DNA from: Candidatus Thiodiazotropha endoloripes
GTDB taxonomy: Bacteria; Pseudomonadota; Gammaproteobacteria; Chromatiales; Chromatiaceae
DNA length: 64,000 nucleotides
Assembly (NCBI GenBank): GCA_001709035.1
Contig: LVKA01000011.1
Location: 434,001-498,000, forward strand
Direction: 5' to 3'
Shown: piece by piece, positions 63,633 through 64,000 of the stretch
Position numbering within the stretch: position 1 is the stretch's first letter
How the letters are laid out: the number at the start of each line of letters is the position of its first letter
Notes under the pieces: generated by a model
Seen by the model: only the letters and a program-made list of their open reading frames with translations
Told to the model about the DNA's origin: nothing
Databases searched by the model: none
Program-made: the position numbers and the translations under genes

Positions 63633-64000
63633 CTACTTTTTTATGGTCTTCATGAGGTCATTCAGATCAACAGTGCTTGTTCCAGGCTCTGATGGTTTCT
63701 CTGAATGTTGAAATATCCGATGGCCATTGATCATGCCGGATATATCGGATCCACTACCGCTGAGATCGTGGGCAAAAACCGCAAGGATATGCAGCAGACT
63801 GAACCAGGCAATGATCACATAGGTCAGGTAGTGCAGGTCAGCCATGACGATACCAAAGAGAAATTGCTGTTCATTGAGCAGTGCGTAACCACTGATCAGG
63901 CTGAGTAACAGAATAAAGAACAACCCGATATAGATGGGTCCCCATAATGGATTGTGGCTAAACCAGTTGGGCAGTGGTGCCTTCCCCAGGGTCAGATAGT
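63633..64000 (-). CDS. Cytochrome b561-type membrane protein, 3' part
   Basis: The frame is open from the window end to a TAG at 63633, so about 122 C-terminal residues are seen. They read YLTLGKAPLPNWFSHNPLWG, a membrane helix (GLFFILLLSLISGYALL), then LHYLTYVIIAWFSLLHILAVFAHDLSG with two histidines of the kind that bind heme. The pattern resembles the last two helices of cytochrome b561 / Ni-Fe hydrogenase b-type cytochrome subunits. A soluble tail of about 40 residues follows. The start lies outside the window; a TTG near 63923 is not the start. Confidence 0.65.
   Translation of the reverse strand, partial: YLTLGKAPLPNWFSHNPLWGPIYIGLFFILLLSLISGYALLNEQQFLFGIVMADLHYLTYVIIAWFSLLHILAVFAHDLSGSGSDISGMINGHRIFQHSEKPSEPGTSTVDLNDLMKTIKK

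Overview
The window looks like a chromosomal segment of a gammaproteobacterium of about 50-55 % GC. The evidence is gene order: hemA-prfA-prmC with moeB close by, a TPR lipoprotein-ispE-tRNA-Gln-prs-rplY-pth run, and the continuous tRNA-tufB-secE-nusG-rplKAJL-rpoBC-str-S10-spc-alpha superoperon. The use of GatCAB, the rhombosortase/GlyGly-CTERM pair and the two LolA-like modules fit an environmental, possibly sulfur-oxidising, lineage (Chromatiales or Sedimenticola/Thiodiazotropha-like). That placement is an inference; no 16S gene is present.

Layout. 0-4.6 kb: a DUF6502-type regulator-like gene diverges from gatCAB (tRNA amidotransferase). 4.55-4.82 kb: a short element with perfect 20-bp terminal inverted repeats, resembling a MITE. 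4.8-9.9 kb: a secreted metzincin protease with a GlyGly-CTERM tail, a hypothetical protein, a CAP-domain protein, a small lipoprotein and a rhombosortase, the enzyme type expected to process the protease tail. 9.9-14.5 kb, minus strand: hemA-prfA-prmC-(hypothetical)-moeB. 14.9-21.2 kb, plus strand: a LolA-like periplasmic protein, a DUF1302 outer-membrane protein and an MMPL/RND transporter. 21.3-25.5 kb, minus strand: a second, homologous LolA-like protein with two LolC/E- or MacB-like permeases and an ABC ATPase. The two modules converge on a double hairpin terminator. 25.7-31 kb, minus strand: pth, rplY, prs, tRNA-Gln, ispE and a TPR lipoprotein, with no lolB between the last two.

31.2-63.3 kb, plus strand: tRNA-Tyr, tRNA-Gly, tRNA-Thr, tufB, tRNA-Trp, secE, nusG, rplK, rplA, L10 leader, rplJ, rplL, attenuator, rpoB, rpoC, then rpsL, rpsG, fusA, tufA, the complete S10, spc and alpha clusters, rpoA and rplQ, closed by a strong terminator. 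The two tuf genes are practically identical over their length but start with different codons. The str and S10 clusters are joined with only 6 bp between tufA and rpsJ. 63.3-64 kb: a nested palindromic repeat element and the 3' part of a membrane cytochrome b gene that runs off the window.

Most of the window is core translation and transcription machinery. The least-explained parts are the paired LolA-like export modules, the rhombosortase locus, the two small inverted-repeat elements and several intergenic hairpins and promoters in the ribosomal region. No CRISPR array, full insertion sequence, prophage or recognisable defence system was seen.
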